DNA of 38,795 nucleotides from Parachlamydiales bacterium (GCA_020051075.1 JAGVJP010000107.1:1-38795); one strand, 5' to 3'; counted from the stretch's first letter, positions 9,003 through 17,249 are shown. Notes: generated from the letters alone by a model not told the origin. Program-made: numbers and translations.

Positions 9003-9374
9003 ATGGAGTCGATTCGTATGACGTTTGTCAAAGCTAAAGCAGGACCTCCAATCGCAGGGGATCCAGACACAAAATTTACGGTGCAATATTTCGATGAACA
9101 GGGGAATATGACCATTCGGACTGGCGGCACTCGCGCATGGAGATGTAATAATCTTGGTGCCCTTCTTAAAAGCTCTTATAGTATAGGTAAGGATAGACGT
9201 GCTATCACCGAATATCTGGTTCACAACAATGAGGAGTCTATTTGGCTTTCTAAGCAAGACGCTATCAAATTGACAATTGAAGGCAAGTTGCATGCCACTC
9301 TCGTTCATCTGAAAAATGGAAATCATTATCTTCGTCCTGAACACGGACAACACGGATTTGTTATTATTACCTAA
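9003..9374 (+). CDS. Small hypothetical protein with GGTRAWR motif, DUF3892-like C-terminus
   Basis: This is a 123-residue soluble protein. An in-frame TTG lies just upstream, but ATG 9003 is the natural start; no strong ribosome site is present. The N-terminal half contains MTIRTGGTRAWRCNN. It resembles the (S/T)GGTRAWRNNNPGN motif that opens some phage- and peptidoglycan-hydrolase-associated proteins, but here the NNPGN part is altered to CNNLG. The C-terminal half (IWLSKQDAIKLTIEGKLHA, then YLRPEHGQHGF) has the pattern of short DUF3892-type proteins, with a Trp-Ser-x-x-x-Ala-Ile block and a final YLR. Both comparisons are from memory and tentative. It stands alone between the efflux operon and an accessory ATPase. 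Confidence 0.55.
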   Translation: MESIRMTFVKAKAGPPIAGDPDTKFTVQYFDEQGNMTIRTGGTRAWRCNNLGALLKSSYSIGKDRRAITEYLVHNNEESIWLSKQDAIKLTIEGKLHATLVHLKNGNHYLRPEHGQHGFVIIT

Positions 9375-9729
9375 AATAAGATCTATATACCCATAAAAAA
9401 TTTTCTCTCCTCCTGGGATAGTGGCAACTGGGTGAGCGATGTATCAGATCATTCAATCGGTCGCAAACCAAGCAGGTCACCGTAAAATTCCTTCCTAAAA
9501 AATAACGACGTCGCTTATGAATTCCTGTGACCGCTTCCCGGATACCAACTCTTGAAGAGCTTTATTAATGACATCAGCGGAACGAAATGTCGTCGACATC
9601 GAGTTGACAGCTTCGCTCCCCAATTGCCAGGGTGATATTTAGCGAAAACTATAGACCTATTGCATGCTCTTAAGCTAGAATATTGACTAAGCAACGTACA
9701 ATCCTTAATATCGAGGGAAAAAAGTATCT
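9375..9729. other. 355-bp intergenic region, no recognisable gene
   Basis: This gap is more GC-rich in its middle (about 9460-9640) than the flanking genes. Short open stretches in several frames on the minus strand, interrupted by stops, give the impression of decayed coding sequence, possibly an old transposase. I could not identify a family, a terminal repeat or a convincing promoter. Confidence 0.3.
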
Positions 9730-11289
9730 ATGGGTGATGTCAAGCTGCCAATCGGTATACAAGATTTCGAAAAAATTATTGCCAATGGATATACTTACGT
9801 TGATAAGACTGCTCTTATTTATCGGCTTATCACTCAATTCAGTCCTTATTTTCTATCTCGTCCTCGACGATTTGGTAAATCGTTGTTAGTTTCTACGCTT
9901 TGCGCGCTTTTTTCAGGTAGACGCGATTTATTCAAGGGGTTATGGATTGACAATAGCGACTGGGAATGGAAAGTCTATCCAATTATTTTTCTCGATATGT
10001 CGACAATCAATAACAAAACTCCTGAGATGTTGGAGAGGGCTTTAATCCATGCTTTGAAAGAAATTGCCACCCAATATCATCTGACTCTATCCGGAGAAAC
10101 CCCCTCTGATTACTTGTCTGATTTAATCAAACAACTGGTGGTCGCTTCTGGGCAACAAGTTGTTGTTTTAATTGATGAATATGATCGAGCTTTAATCGAC
10201 AACCTTGATGATTTAGATATAGCAAAAGAAAATCGCGAAATTCTGCGTAGATTTTATACGATCTTGAAGGCGCATGATGCACATTTAAGATTTCTTTTTT
10301 TAACTGGTGTCACCAATTTCTCAAAAGTTTCAGTATTCTCTGGACTCAACAATCTGATTGATCTAACAATGCGCAATGAATTTAGCTCACTTTTAGGCTA
10401 TACAAGAGATGAGTTAACCCATTATTTTTCTCAATCCATACAAGACGTCGCGACTGCGAATCGGTTAGCCATTGAGAGCTGTTATGAACAAATCAAGGGG
10501 TGGTATAATGGCTATCAATTTTCAAAAAATGGTCAACTCGTTTATAACCCCTTTTCAACGTTAATGCTCCTTGATTCCAAAGAGTTTACCGCCCACTGGT
10601 TTGAGACAGGCACACCTACATTCCTGATTAAATTGATACAAAAAAGAGAATTTGATCTTATCAATCTAGAACAGTTTGAAATTGCCGTAGAAGATTTCAG
10701 TACATTTGAAATTGAGGATTTACCTACAATTCCTTTGCTCTATCAAACAGGGTATTTAACCATTAAGGCCTTTGATCCTACTGTGAGTACCTATCGTTTA
10801 GGTTACCCTAACCGAGAAGTGGGCCAATCTTTCTCCACAAGCATCTTGCGATATTTTGCGATATCTAAAGCCAGTGCAGCAGACTATTTATCAAGCATCT
10901 TCCGTAATGTTTCAACAACACCATGGGAGTTCTCGTGTTTCTTTGACATTCTTTCAGAACTACTTGCACTGATGCCTTATGACTTATACTTAAAAAGTGA
11001 AAAGCACTATCAAAGTCTATTTTATTTGATTATCAAACTTGCTGGAATAAGTGTTAGCGCTGAAGTCCATACGCAAAAGGGTCGAGTAGATGCTGTCATC
11101 GAGATGAAAGATAAGATTTTGGTCTTTGAATTTAAATTAGATCAATCTGCTGAGATAGCCATCGAACAGATCAAGCAAAAGGCGTATTATCAAATCTACA
11201 GTAGTCGAAAGATTCCTATTTACTTAGTTGGCATCAACTTCAACAGTCAGTTCAGGGCCGTCGATGATTGGCGCGTTGAGCTGTTATAA
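9730..11289 (+). CDS. AAA-ATPase-like protein with C-terminal PD-(D/E)XK nuclease-like domain
   Basis: This 519-residue protein belongs to the AAA-ATPase_like/DUF1703 group, which is often present in many copies in amoeba-associated and gut bacteria. The N-terminus (LPIGIQDFEKIIANGYTYVD) is the family signature. The P-loop is a variant, RPRRFGKS at residues 44-51, and the Walker B is VVVLIDEYD with Asp149/Glu150. A long all-alpha middle part follows (WYNGYQF motif included). The C-terminus has GRVDAVIEM followed by LVFEFKLD, matching the D...ExK core of PD-(D/E)XK nucleases. The function is not established for the family; nucleic-acid-related, mobile or defence roles have been suggested. It ends 38 bp from the convergent inositol monophosphatase gene with no obvious terminator between. 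Confidence 0.88.
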   Translation: MGDVKLPIGIQDFEKIIANGYTYVDKTALIYRLITQFSPYFLSRPRRFGKSLLVSTLCALFSGRRDLFKGLWIDNSDWEWKVYPIIFLDMSTINNKTPEMLERALIHALKEIATQYHLTLSGETPSDYLSDLIKQLVVASGQQVVVLIDEYDRALIDNLDDLDIAKENREILRRFYTILKAHDAHLRFLFLTGVTNFSKVSVFSGLNNLIDLTMRNEFSSLLGYTRDELTHYFSQSIQDVATANRLAIESCYEQIKGWYNGYQFSKNGQLVYNPFSTLMLLDSKEFTAHWFETGTPTFLIKLIQKREFDLINLEQFEIAVEDFSTFEIEDLPTIPLLYQTGYLTIKAFDPTVSTYRLGYPNREVGQSFSTSILRYFAISKASAADYLSSIFRNVSTTPWEFSCFFDILSELLALMPYDLYLKSEKHYQSLFYLIIKLAGISVSAEVHTQKGRVDAVIEMKDKILVFEFKLDQSAEIAIEQIKQKAYYQIYSSRKIPIYLVGINFNSQFRAVDDWRVELL

Positions 11290-11327
11290 CAAAATTATTT
11301 ACCAAGTATTGCCAGAGTCTGTTCTAA

Positions 11328-12155
11328 CTATAGCCTTGAGAAATGGATAACAGGTTCTTTAGATGCATTGTGAAGGTGTTGTACCATCATGGAATGTAGT
11401 TTGCCATTAGTTGCTAGGATTTGAGGTTTCATGAAATTAACTGGGCCGCCATCATAAGAGGAAACGATCCCACCTGCCTCTTGAACTAACAGAACCCCTG
11501 CAGCGACATCCCACAATTGCAAATGATTTTCCCAATAACCATCCAGCTTTCCTGCTGCGACATAGGCCAGATCAATAGATGCAGCACCTGCTCTTCTCAC
11601 ACCATGCGAGAGATTTGTCATGTAGCAGAATTCACGATAATTATTGTCCTCAATTTCGCGACGTTGATACGGAAAACCAGTTGCTAGCAGACTTTTGTTC
11701 AGATCATTAACATTGGATACACTTAGTTTGAAACCGTTCACAAAAGCACCACAACCTTTAGATGCCTGAAAAAGCTCATTCATCATAGGATTATAGACAA
11801 CGCCGACAATAGGGAAGCCTTGATAGAGCAAAGCCACCGAAACAGCAACAAAGGGAAATTGATGTGCATAATTTGTGGTTCCATCTAATGGATCGATGGC
11901 CCACAGGAATTCAGTGTCTTGGGCTTCATGAAGACCGCTTTCTTCGGCCAGAATCTTATGCGCAGGAAATGCCTCTTTGATGACGTCGATCACCGCACTT
12001 TCAGACGCTCTATCGGCTTCGGTGACTAAATCCCCCTCAATGTTTTTATTTTGGATGTTTGTCACACATCCCCAATACTTCTGCAAAAATTTACCGCCAG
12101 CTTGGGCCGCTTGAATAGCGACTTGCAAAAAACCGTTCAATTCCATCACTTCCAT
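11328..12155 (-). CDS. suhB: Inositol monophosphatase family protein (SuhB-like)
   Basis: This 275-residue enzyme of the lithium-sensitive phosphatase family hydrolyses inositol-1-phosphate or related sugar/nucleotide phosphates in the cytoplasm. The metal site is complete: EES with Glu71/Glu72, the hallmark DPLDGTTN at 88-95 (Asp88, Asp91), and the C-terminal motif WDVAAG with Asp216. The first part contains GDLVTEADRASE, also characteristic. AAAAGG lies just upstream of the first ATG, while a second ATG three codons later is also possible. In some bacteria SuhB also acts with the ribosomal antitermination complex, but no sequence here decides between the two roles. It is monocistronic or follows the unrelated gene at 12199-13539 on the same strand. 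Confidence 0.9.
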   Translation of the reverse strand: MEVMELNGFLQVAIQAAQAGGKFLQKYWGCVTNIQNKNIEGDLVTEADRASESAVIDVIKEAFPAHKILAEESGLHEAQDTEFLWAIDPLDGTTNYAHQFPFVAVSVALLYQGFPIVGVVYNPMMNELFQASKGCGAFVNGFKLSVSNVNDLNKSLLATGFPYQRREIEDNNYREFCYMTNLSHGVRRAGAASIDLAYVAAGKLDGYWENHLQLWDVAAGVLLVQEAGGIVSSYDGGPVNFMKPQILATNGKLHSMMVQHLHNASKEPVIHFSRL

Positions 12156-12198
12156 ACCTTTTTAAATTCCCTAAGGCCTCACCATGCATTCCAAGCCA

Positions 12199-13539
12199 CT
12201 AAATTAATCGATATTTCGTTGTAGAACCTTTTCCATAACGCTCAAGTTTACCACTTTCAATCAACTTCTTAAGCACTCTTCCTGCTGAGGTTCGGGGGAT
12301 GTTGAGTTGTTGGATCAGATCAGATCTTGATATTTCTCCTGCAACTTTAAATAAGCTTAAGACCAACTCCTCAAGATTGTTCTGCATTGATTCCGACCGA
12401 ATTCTCGGCAGTGTGCATTTCACAAAATTTGTCCCTTCTAATACCTGAGGGGGAAGTAATCCTTGCTTTCTATAGCTTTTAAAGAGTGTGATAAAACCGG
12501 AACCCATTTTTTCTATATATTTTGCTTCCCATAAGATTTTTGCAATTGCAGTATTGCGGACATATGTGATCCCAGATTCCAATTCTGAAGTATCGAGAGG
12601 GCCAGGCATGCATCCGGGACTAAAAAATTCTATTCTATCGGAATATACTGATATTTTTATGGGCGCGTTGATGTGATAATTACGATGTAAAATAGCATTC
12701 ATTAATACTTCTCGAATCGCAATGGGAGGGATTTCCCAATCTTCTTCTCGTTTTTTCATTTCAATGCGAAACGATTTGTTCAGTCGTTCCATAATAAAGT
12801 CAAACGCCCCATCAAATTGTTCGAAAAGTGTACCCTTACATGTTCTGGACGCAATAGCCTCTCGATCTTTAAACTCGGAGAAATGACAACAAAGGATATA
12901 AGCTTCCGAAAGAAATTTCTGAGGGGATTTCCCAAATAACAACATCCCGGCGATAGTGGAGTAGTTTGTAGTATGTTCTTTTTTTATGATCTCATATGAT
13001 AATAACGCTTCTTCGGTTATAGGCGAATGAACACCATTTCGTCTATGATTTAAAAAATATTCGATTTTGGCTGTGTCAAGATCATCAATAGTTGCATGAT
13101 ATATGGGAAGTTGATCATAAGCAATTCCCCGAGATTGCCATTTTAGCTCTTCGATGATGTCGGCATTGGCTTTAACAGTGGAACGACCTAGTCGAACGAA
13201 TGTACCTTCAGAAAGTCCCAGGGATTTTTGATAATAGGGTTTATTTGTGCCGGATGATACTTCAATAATTAAAAGAACTTTGCTATCAATCCTTTGTTGA
13301 TAGATGAGAGGAAGGATGGGGGGAGTGCTTGTTTCATAAATAAGATGGTCGAGTCGTTCCAAGGCTTCATGCGCCTCTTCTTCAGAAATTCCTACGATAG
13401 TGCCATCGTCTTTTACACCGATTACTAATTTTCCCCCTTTTGCATTACAAAATCCGATGACCGTTTTTATTATTTTAGAGCTTGCAGGAATCTTTTCTTT
13501 GAATTCCAATCTAGAGGATTCCGAGCCAGAATATTTCAT
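12199..13539 (-). CDS. AlbA_2 (Schlafen-type) / HATPase_c_4 regulator-like protein with C-terminal winged helix
   Basis: This is a 446-residue protein. I start it at 13539 because AAGGTG lies seven bases upstream and the AlbA_2 domain begins at once (SESSRLEFKEK); an open frame continues to 13629 without a ribosome site. Domain order: AlbA_2 putative nucleic-acid-binding domain (about 1-125, with GFCNAKGGKLVIGVKDDG), a GHKL-type ATPase-like domain (about 270-385, with REVLMNAILHRNYH and KMGSGF) and a C-terminal winged helix of about 60 residues (ISRSDLIQQLNIPRTSAGRV). This architecture is annotated as transcriptional regulators or divergent AAA-4 proteins, and related proteins appear in defence islands. 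A cluster of operator-like sites lies upstream, which suggests autoregulation. Confidence 0.85.
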   Translation of the reverse strand: MKYSGSESSRLEFKEKIPASSKIIKTVIGFCNAKGGKLVIGVKDDGTIVGISEEEAHEALERLDHLIYETSTPPILPLIYQQRIDSKVLLIIEVSSGTNKPYYQKSLGLSEGTFVRLGRSTVKANADIIEELKWQSRGIAYDQLPIYHATIDDLDTAKIEYFLNHRRNGVHSPITEEALLSYEIIKKEHTTNYSTIAGMLLFGKSPQKFLSEAYILCCHFSEFKDREAIASRTCKGTLFEQFDGAFDFIMERLNKSFRIEMKKREEDWEIPPIAIREVLMNAILHRNYHINAPIKISVYSDRIEFFSPGCMPGPLDTSELESGITYVRNTAIAKILWEAKYIEKMGSGFITLFKSYRKQGLLPPQVLEGTNFVKCTLPRIRSESMQNNLEELVLSLFKVAGEISRSDLIQQLNIPRTSAGRVLKKLIESGKLERYGKGSTTKYRLI

Positions 13540-13580
13540 TTGATCACCTTGTTGTCGCAATGAGATCATATTATCATTTG

Positions 13581-13648
13581 GGGTCGATTGGGTCAAGATA
13601 AACATCGATGATCGACCCAATCGACCCAAAAAATCATTTTGGGTCGAT
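13581..13648. promoter_or_regulatory. Operator-like cluster of four GGGTCGAT sites
   Basis: The octamer GGGTCGAT occurs four times in 68 bp: direct at 13581 and 13641, inverted (ATCGACCC) at 13611 and 13620. The block GGGTCGATTGGGTC (13581-13594) pairs perfectly with GACCCAATCGACCC (13614-13627). The cluster sits 42 to 109 bp upstream of the start chosen for the AlbA_2/HATPase gene, so it is well placed as its promoter-operator. The sequence would be translated if the longer frame to 13629 were used, which is another reason to prefer the shorter gene. Confidence 0.5.
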
Positions 13649-13708
13649 CATCTGTTCGTTAGGCTTTCGAGTATGAATGACAAAATTCTGAATCATGAAA
13701 TTCAAATA

Positions 13709-13746
13709 AATCTCAAAAAACGGCTAAAATGCTGTTTTTTGAGATT
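13709..13746. repeat. 38-bp palindrome, copy 1
   Basis: The arms AATCTCAAAAAACGGC and GCTGTTTTTTGAGATT (16 bases each, one G-T wobble) flank the loop TAAAAT. An identical copy lies 109 bp downstream. Because it is palindromic it reads the same from both strands. It can fold as a hairpin in RNA or act as a two-fold protein-binding site. Confidence 0.8.
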
Positions 13747-13817
13747 AAAATTTTACGAGAGAGAATAAACATATTATATAAATAAATGAATAAGAAATCA
13801 AATTTTCTTGTAGATAA

Positions 13818-13855
13818 AATCTCAAAAAACGGCTAAAATGCTGTTTTTTGAGATT
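13818..13855. repeat. 38-bp palindrome, copy 2
   Basis: This is identical to the palindrome at 13709-13746, including the loop. It ends 29 bp before the ATG of the downstream AAA ATPase, so any protein bound here, or a hairpin in the 5' leader, would affect that gene. The 71 bp between the copies are very AT-rich. The pair could equally be the ends of a small non-coding mobile element. Confidence 0.8.
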
Positions 13856-13884
13856 GACAGGATTTTAGCAAGCAGGATGGCGTG

Positions 13885-15321
13885 ATGAGATTTATAGGAA
13901 GACAGGAAGAGTTACTAACGCTCAAAAATTTGTTGAAGAAAAACTCAGCGAGTATGGTTGTGATAAAGGGACGTCGTCGTATAGGTAAAAGTCGACTACT
14001 TGAGGAATTTTCCCATTCAGTTCAAAGGTCTTTTGTATTCTCAGGACTTCCACCGACTGAATTTACAACTGCTCAATCTCAACGAGATGAGTTTGCGGGG
14101 CAATTAGCGCGTCAAACAAATTTGACCAATTTTAACAAAGAGGACTGGAGCGAGTTATTTTGGCAATTATCGAAGTTTATCGAGGATGGAAGTGCGCTAA
14201 TTATTTTAGACGAAATTTCCTGGATGGGAGCAGAAGACCCTGATTTTTTAGGTAAGTTGAAAAATGCATGGGATCTTTACTTTAAAAAAAATGACAACCT
14301 CATATTAGCCATTTGTGGTTCGGCTTCCGTTTGGATTGATAAAAACATCTTAAGCAGCACTGGATTTTTGGGTAGAGAGTCGTTGGTTTTAATGCTAGAT
14401 GAATTACCTTTGTATGATTGTGCTGAATTCTGGAATTCAGAAAATGACCGTATTTCGTCGCATGAAAAATTTAAGCTGCTTGCTGTCACAGGTGGGATTC
14501 CAAGATATCTTGAACATATCAACCCGTTATTGTCTGCAGAAGATAACATTCGTCAGATGTGTTTCACCAAAACAGGTATATTATTTAATGAATTTGAAAA
14601 AATATTTTCTGATTTATTTTCTAATAAAAATATTCTATATAAAAGAATAGTAGGATGCTTAGCAGATGGATTATCTGATCAAGGTACAGTATGTAAAAAA
14701 ATAGGATTAAAATTAGGTGGTGATATTTCAGAGTATTTTGATGATCTTATTAAATCTGGTTTTGTATCGAGAGATTATACCTGGAATCTTAAACACAGTG
14801 CAATGTCGAATTTAAGCCAATATCGTTTAAAAGATAATTATTCTCGGTTTTATTTGAAATATATTGAACCAAATCGATCAAAGATTGAATCAGGCGATAT
14901 GTCGAAAGTTTCTTTAGCTAGCTTGAGGGGCTGGAGTAGTATAATGGGTTTGCAAGTTGAAAATTTGATGTTAAGCAATCGACATCTCATAAAACAGGCT
15001 TTACAGATCGATCCAAATGATATTGTTTGTGATAACCCTTTTTTCCAGAGAAAAAATACAAAACAGAGTGGTTGTCAAATAGACTATTTAATCCAAACGC
15101 AGTACAACACATTGTATATTTGTGAAATTAAATATTCTAAAAACGAGATCGGAAATCAGATTATTGATGAGATGAACGAAAAAATAAACCGATTAAATTT
15201 GCCAAAGCTCTTTTCGTATAGGTTAGTTTTAATACATGTTAACGGTGTGTGTGAGTCAGTAAGGGAAAGTGGGTTTTTCTCACATATACTCAACTTCAGT
15301 GATTTTTTAAGGAGACAGTAA
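13885..15321 (+). CDS. AAA family ATPase, archaeal-type with DUF234 nuclease-like C-terminus
   Basis: This is a 478-residue protein. ATG 13885 is chosen over GTG 13882 because AGGA then lies seven bases upstream. The N-terminus opens with FIGRQEELLTLKNLL. The P-loop is GRRRIGKS and the Walker B is ALIILDEISW; the sensor-like FLGRES is also present. A winged-helix-like region follows, and then a C-terminal DUF234 part with GCQIDYLIQ and LYICEIKYSK, again a D...ExK nuclease-like core. The family is widespread in archaea and sparse in bacteria, often on mobile elements. It is not closely similar to the other ATPase at 9730, so the two are not recent duplicates. Codon use is AT-rich. Twin palindromes lie in its leader. 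Function unknown. Confidence 0.87.
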   Translation: MRFIGRQEELLTLKNLLKKNSASMVVIKGRRRIGKSRLLEEFSHSVQRSFVFSGLPPTEFTTAQSQRDEFAGQLARQTNLTNFNKEDWSELFWQLSKFIEDGSALIILDEISWMGAEDPDFLGKLKNAWDLYFKKNDNLILAICGSASVWIDKNILSSTGFLGRESLVLMLDELPLYDCAEFWNSENDRISSHEKFKLLAVTGGIPRYLEHINPLLSAEDNIRQMCFTKTGILFNEFEKIFSDLFSNKNILYKRIVGCLADGLSDQGTVCKKIGLKLGGDISEYFDDLIKSGFVSRDYTWNLKHSAMSNLSQYRLKDNYSRFYLKYIEPNRSKIESGDMSKVSLASLRGWSSIMGLQVENLMLSNRHLIKQALQIDPNDIVCDNPFFQRKNTKQSGCQIDYLIQTQYNTLYICEIKYSKNEIGNQIIDEMNEKINRLNLPKLFSYRLVLIHVNGVCESVRESGFFSHILNFSDFLRRQ

Positions 15322-15424
15322 ACGTTGCTGTTCTTCTATTTCTAATAGGTCGTGTATGAGCAATTTAAGAAAAGGTCTAAACAGCGATCAAAGGAAAAAA
15401 ATTATTTTACCACAGCATTAAGAA

Positions 15425-15453
15425 TTGACAAAATCAGGATGAAAGGACATTAT
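15425..15453 (+). promoter_or_regulatory. Sigma-70-like promoter for the small basic protein gene
   Basis: TTGACA (15425-15430) and CATTAT (15448-15453) are separated by 17 bp. The expected transcription start near 15460 leaves a leader of about 35 bases before ATG 15495, which has GGAAG in front of it. Confidence 0.45.
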
Positions 15454-15494
15454 AGATTGGATTTTCAAGATACATGGTTTCTTGGAAGAAAAAA

Positions 15495-15932
15495 ATGACT
15501 GACCGCCTTTTTAAGAGGGATTATCAACAGATGAACATTCAAGCCCCTTCATCTCAAAATCTTCGTGAGAAAAACAAAAATGCACAGACATCCGATGCTC
15601 GGAAGAGGTTGAGTTGTCAAAGTGAGTGGGTCATCGACCAGATTGAAGGGCGTAAATTTAAGTTACGCTTCTTCGATACCAAATATAGAAGCAAAATTCA
15701 CGAGACTGAACGAAAAAATACCCACCGCTCAAAAAAACTCAATGAAGAGGTGATTGCGCAGCAAGATCGGATCAATCACATGCTCATCTTAAAAGAAATG
15801 ATCAAACGAGATAAACTCAAAGTCGAGATGGAACATTCTAGTATCCAACAGGCGGTGATTGCGACAGATGCGATGCAAATCTGCCTGTTGAACAGGATCA
15901 AGAATAGACAATATCGGAACTTCCCAACATAA
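15495..15932 (+). CDS. Hypothetical basic protein
   Basis: This is a 145-residue, strongly basic and charged protein with no signal peptide or membrane helix. The frame extends to ATG 15474, but ATG 15495 has the better ribosome site (GGAAG, six A residues, ATG) and fits the promoter just upstream. Residues about 75-125 are rich in Lys, Glu and Gln and look helical (NTHRSKKLNEEVIAQQDRIN), perhaps a coiled coil. I recognise no family. It has a promoter before it and a terminator-like hairpin 8 bp after it, so it looks like an independent unit. It sits at the right edge of the accessory region, next to sufS in convergent orientation. Confidence 0.5.
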   Translation: MTDRLFKRDYQQMNIQAPSSQNLREKNKNAQTSDARKRLSCQSEWVIDQIEGRKFKLRFFDTKYRSKIHETERKNTHRSKKLNEEVIAQQDRINHMLILKEMIKRDKLKVEMEHSSIQQAVIATDAMQICLLNRIKNRQYRNFPT

Positions 15933-15940
15933 CACATAGA

Positions 15941-16002
15941 ACAGGATAAGCAAGATCGCCTGCTCATCCTGCCGCTTGCGATCCTGCCCATCCTGTTTTT
16001 TT
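15941..16002 (+). terminator. Repeat-derived terminator-like hairpin
   Basis: The arms 15941-15959 and 15978-15996 (19 bases, three mismatches) pair, and a run of seven T residues follows at 15996-16002. This is the layout of a rho-independent terminator for the hypothetical gene just upstream. The stem itself is a copy of the dispersed CAGGATA/ATCCTG repeat family, so the repeat may have been recruited as a terminator. Confidence 0.45.
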
Positions 16003-16013
16003 GTTTATCCTGT

Positions 16014-17249
16014 TCATCTTGTTTTAAGGACGTTTACAGCATCACGCAAGGCTTGGACGAAGGCATCGATCTCTTCTAGCGTGTTATAGAAAGCAAATGA
16101 AGCACGTGCTGTAGAAGGAACGTGGAAGAAATCCATCACAGGCTGTGCACAATGGTGTCCTGTTCGGATAGCAATCCCCTTTAAGTCGAGAAAGGTGCCT
16201 AGATCCAAAGCGTGGATGCCATCGATGGTAAAACTGATGATCGCCCCTTTCTGTTTAGCTTGTCCAATGAACCGTATTCCAGGGATGTCTTGGAGTTTCT
16301 CTGTGGCATGATTTAATAGCTGCTGTTCCCAACGGTGAATGGTATCCAGGCCGATGGCTTGCAAATAATCGATCGCAGCACCTAATCCAATGACTTCGGC
16401 AATCATTGGAGTTCCTGCTTCAAACTTGAGGGGCAGTTTATTATAGGTTGTTTTTTCGAAAGTGACTTTTTCGATCATATCGCCGCCGCCTTGATAAGGG
16501 GGCATGGCATTAAGAAGAGCTGCTTTTCCATACAAGACACCGATGCCGGTCGGACCCATGGCCTTATGTCCGGAAAAGACAAAGAAGTCGGCATCGAGCT
16601 CTTGAACGTCAATTTTTTGATGCGGAGCGCTCTGAGCGCCATCAACGAGGATATAAGCACCGGCGGCATGGGCCATGGCAGCCATCTGTTTGATTGGGTT
16701 CACAGTGCCCAGGGCGTTTGAGATATGGTTGACGGCAACGAGGCGGGTGCGATGAGAGAGCAGCTTCTCATATTCTTCTAAGGAGAGCTCTCCCTTTTCA
16801 TTCATAGGAATTACTTTTAAGCGAGCTCCTGCCTGTTCGCAGATCATCTGCCAGGGGACAATATTAGAATGGTGTTCCAAGGCGCTGATCAAAATTTCGT
16901 CTCCGGGTTTGACGAAGGCTTGGCTGAAGGAGAAAGCAACAAGGTTGATCGACTCTGTGGTTCCGCGGGTGAAGATGATCTCTTCAACTTGCTGGGCATT
17001 TAGGAAAGATTGAATTTTCTGACGAACCTTCTCATAGTTTGCACTCGATTCTGCTGCCAACTGGTAGACGGCGCGGTGGACAGTGCCATAATGGTCGCGA
17101 TAAAAGCTTGTGATTGCCTCGATGACAGCATGCGGCTTCTGGGCAGTGGCTGCGGAGTCAAAGTAGATCAACGGTTTTCCATGCATCGTTTTATCGAGCA
17201 TGGGAAAATCTTTTCTTAAACGTTGGACATCAAAGGGATAATGATTCAT
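16014..17249 (-). CDS. sufS: Cysteine desulfurase SufS
   Basis: This 411-residue PLP enzyme of the class V aminotransferase/NifS group II type takes sulfur from cysteine for Fe-S cluster assembly. The PLP lysine is K229 in FSGHKAMGPTG, the phosphate-site region is TRGTTESINLV (about 94-104), and the persulfide cysteine is C367 in RTGHHCAQP. The RTGHHCAQP context is that of SufS rather than IscS. Its start overlaps the end of sufD by 4 bp (ATGA). It is the last gene of sufB-C-D-S. No sufE or sufU is seen in the window, so the sulfur-transfer partner must be elsewhere. Confidence 0.95.
   Translation of the reverse strand: MNHYPFDVQRLRKDFPMLDKTMHGKPLIYFDSAATAQKPHAVIEAITSFYRDHYGTVHRAVYQLAAESSANYEKVRQKIQSFLNAQQVEEIIFTRGTTESINLVAFSFSQAFVKPGDEILISALEHHSNIVPWQMICEQAGARLKVIPMNEKGELSLEEYEKLLSHRTRLVAVNHISNALGTVNPIKQMAAMAHAAGAYILVDGAQSAPHQKIDVQELDADFFVFSGHKAMGPTGIGVLYGKAALLNAMPPYQGGGDMIEKVTFEKTTYNKLPLKFEAGTPMIAEVIGLGAAIDYLQAIGLDTIHRWEQQLLNHATEKLQDIPGIRFIGQAKQKGAIISFTIDGIHALDLGTFLDLKGIAIRTGHHCAQPVMDFFHVPSTARASFAFYNTLEEIDAFVQALRDAVNVLKTR

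Noticed and set aside
9375..9729. Decayed transposase or insertion sequence
   Set aside because: Frames are broken everywhere and I found neither terminal inverted repeats nor a recognisable DDE block, so I only note the stretch as unexplained.
9683..9889. 68-residue open frame overlapping the start of the AAA ATPase
   Set aside because: It lies in another frame over a well-supported family N-terminus and has no recognisable protein features.
13540..13629. 30-residue N-terminal extension of the AlbA_2 gene
   Set aside because: It has no ribosome site, would run through the GGGTCGAT operator-like cluster, and adds nothing to the AlbA_2 domain, which starts right after ATG 13539.
13709..13855. 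Twin palindromes as a two-repeat CRISPR
   Set aside because: The 71-bp spacer is too long and there is only one of it; the palindrome is complete with a fixed loop and no cas gene is present.
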